Part shown: piece by piece, positions 63,464 to 64,000 of the stretch
How positions within the stretch are numbered: the first letter of the stretch is position 1
Layout: each line of letters starts with the position of its first letter
Source: Chitinilyticum aquatile DSM 21506
GTDB lineage: Bacteria > Pseudomonadota > Gammaproteobacteria > Burkholderiales > Chitinibacteraceae
Length of the DNA: 64,000 nt
Reading direction: 5' to 3'
Assembly: GCF_000430805.1 (NCBI RefSeq)
Contig: NZ_KE387259.1
Coordinates: 1 to 64,000 of the forward strand
Program-made: the position numbers and the translations under genes
Notes under the pieces: model-generated
What the model was told of the DNA's origin: nothing
The model's database searches: none
Seen by the model: the letters and a program-made list of their open reading frames with translations, nothing else

Positions 63464-64000
63464 TTGCACTACATCCGATGGTTCAAGCGCCTCGTGATCA
63501 TCACGCTGCTGCTGGTCATTGCACCGGCAGCACGTCCGATCTTCAGCGACCCAGCCCCCGTTTCCCTGCTAATTGAAAAGCAGGGCAAGGCGGCAAATGG
63601 TACGCCGGAGCAGCGCATCATGGCGGCCATCGACGCGATTCGTGGCGGCCAGATCGCTGACGCCACGGCAACCGTCGAAGCCCTGCTCGCCGAACACCCG
63701 AATTACCGCCTCGCCCACCTGCTACGCGGCGATCTGTATGCCATGCGCGCACAGCCGCTTGACCGCATTGGTGGTGGCGTGGAGGGCAACAACCTCGCCA
63801 GCCAGCTGGAAGACCTGCGCCTGGAAGCCTACCAGCGCAACCAGTACCGCCTGAATCCGCCCCATGTCAACAAACTTCCCGGCAACCTGCTGGTGTTTGC
63901 CGACGAGATGAAACACGCCATTCTGGTCGATACCCGCGCCTCGCGGATTTACGTGTACGCCAACGACAACGGCACCCCGCGCTATGTGACCGATTTCTAC
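63464..64000 (+). CDS. L,D-transpeptidase family protein, partial
   Basis: Start TTG at 63464 with AAGGATATTCACG upstream; no better ATG is in frame. N-terminal membrane anchor or signal (WFKRLVIITLLLVIAPAARP), then a helical TPR-like region (IMAAIDAIRGGQIADATATV, LLAEHPNYRLAHLLRGDLYA), then HAILVDTRASRIYVYANDNG, the opening strands of a YkuD/ErfK domain. The gene runs off the window at 64000, before the catalytic HxxxxxxxxxxxxxxSxGC region, so activity cannot be judged. Coupled to the TPR-NTF2 gene. Confidence 0.8.
   Translation, partial: MHYIRWFKRLVIITLLLVIAPAARPIFSDPAPVSLLIEKQGKAANGTPEQRIMAAIDAIRGGQIADATATVEALLAEHPNYRLAHLLRGDLYAMRAQPLDRIGGGVEGNNLASQLEDLRLEAYQRNQYRLNPPHVNKLPGNLLVFADEMKHAILVDTRASRIYVYANDNGTPRYVTDFY

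Overview
The window is a piece of a betaproteobacterial chromosome, probably of the order Neisseriales. This rests on the type and arrangement of the housekeeping genes (hemW, yhcC-type radical SAM protein, uraA, upp, an HU-like protein, L,D-transpeptidase) and on captured nlpD and rpoS pieces of neisserial type. No species is claimed.

Layout. 1-690 holds relics of IS481 and IS5-type elements. 762-2137 is backbone: hemW and tRNA-Thr(TGT), with an integrase relic downstream. 2681-56026 is an integrative genomic island of about 53 kb. It sits in the 3' end of tRNA-Leu(GAG) (56004-56089), is bounded by a 22/23-nt duplication of the tRNA 3' end, and carries a P4-type integrase beside the tRNA. 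Both ends are littered with IS elements (IS21 fragment, intact IS30, IS30 and IS66 relics). 56175 to the end is backbone again.

Island cargo. (1) A decayed SOS patch: frameshifted SRAP peptidase, umuD, umuC stub. (2) A plus-strand operon, 7202-14716: membrane protein, two small proteins, coiled-coil protein, AAA+ ATPase fused to a transglutaminase-like domain, PP2C phosphatase, and a caspase-coiled coil-FGE protein. (3) An envelope set: MltD-like lytic transglycosylase, a 551-aa protein, a SEDS (RodA/FtsW) polymerase, a Ser/Thr kinase and a divergent PBP transpeptidase. The content recalls the actinobacterial pknB-pstP-rodA-pbpA-fha locus. (4) A DUF4384-like protein, a second caspase-FGE gene with a nonsense codon, an MltA and small genes. 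(5) A minus-strand operon: SPFH protein with two zinc ribbons, 1344-aa caspase-FGE protein, Sel1-repeat protein, NlpD-like protein, and an RpoS-FGE chimera interrupted by an IS5-family element. (6) A minus-strand operon, 53391-44125: three unknown proteins, a Lon-like protein, small helical proteins resembling Esx/WXG100, an FtsK/EssC-like ATPase, an FGE protein and an SH3 protein. This looks like a type VII-like secretion set.

Most notable. Three FGE (C-type-lectin fold) C-termini, at 14591, 26992 and 32650, look like variable regions of a diversity-generating retroelement (DGR). Each has 32 variable codons followed by an almost invariant 3' flank. Two of them differ at 28 of 96 bases, 23 of these at codon positions 1 or 2, but at only 2 of the next 50. 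I see no reverse transcriptase or template repeat, so any DGR would act in trans. One of these variable domains is fused to the first ~129 residues of a sigma-S factor, directly downstream of an NlpD-like gene. This suggests that a chromosomal nlpD-rpoS junction was captured and both of its ends were rebuilt with island modules.

Working model (inference): a phospho-regulated, caspase-containing conflict or recognition system with variable lectin-like heads, tied to peptidoglycan remodelling and a type VII-like export ATPase.
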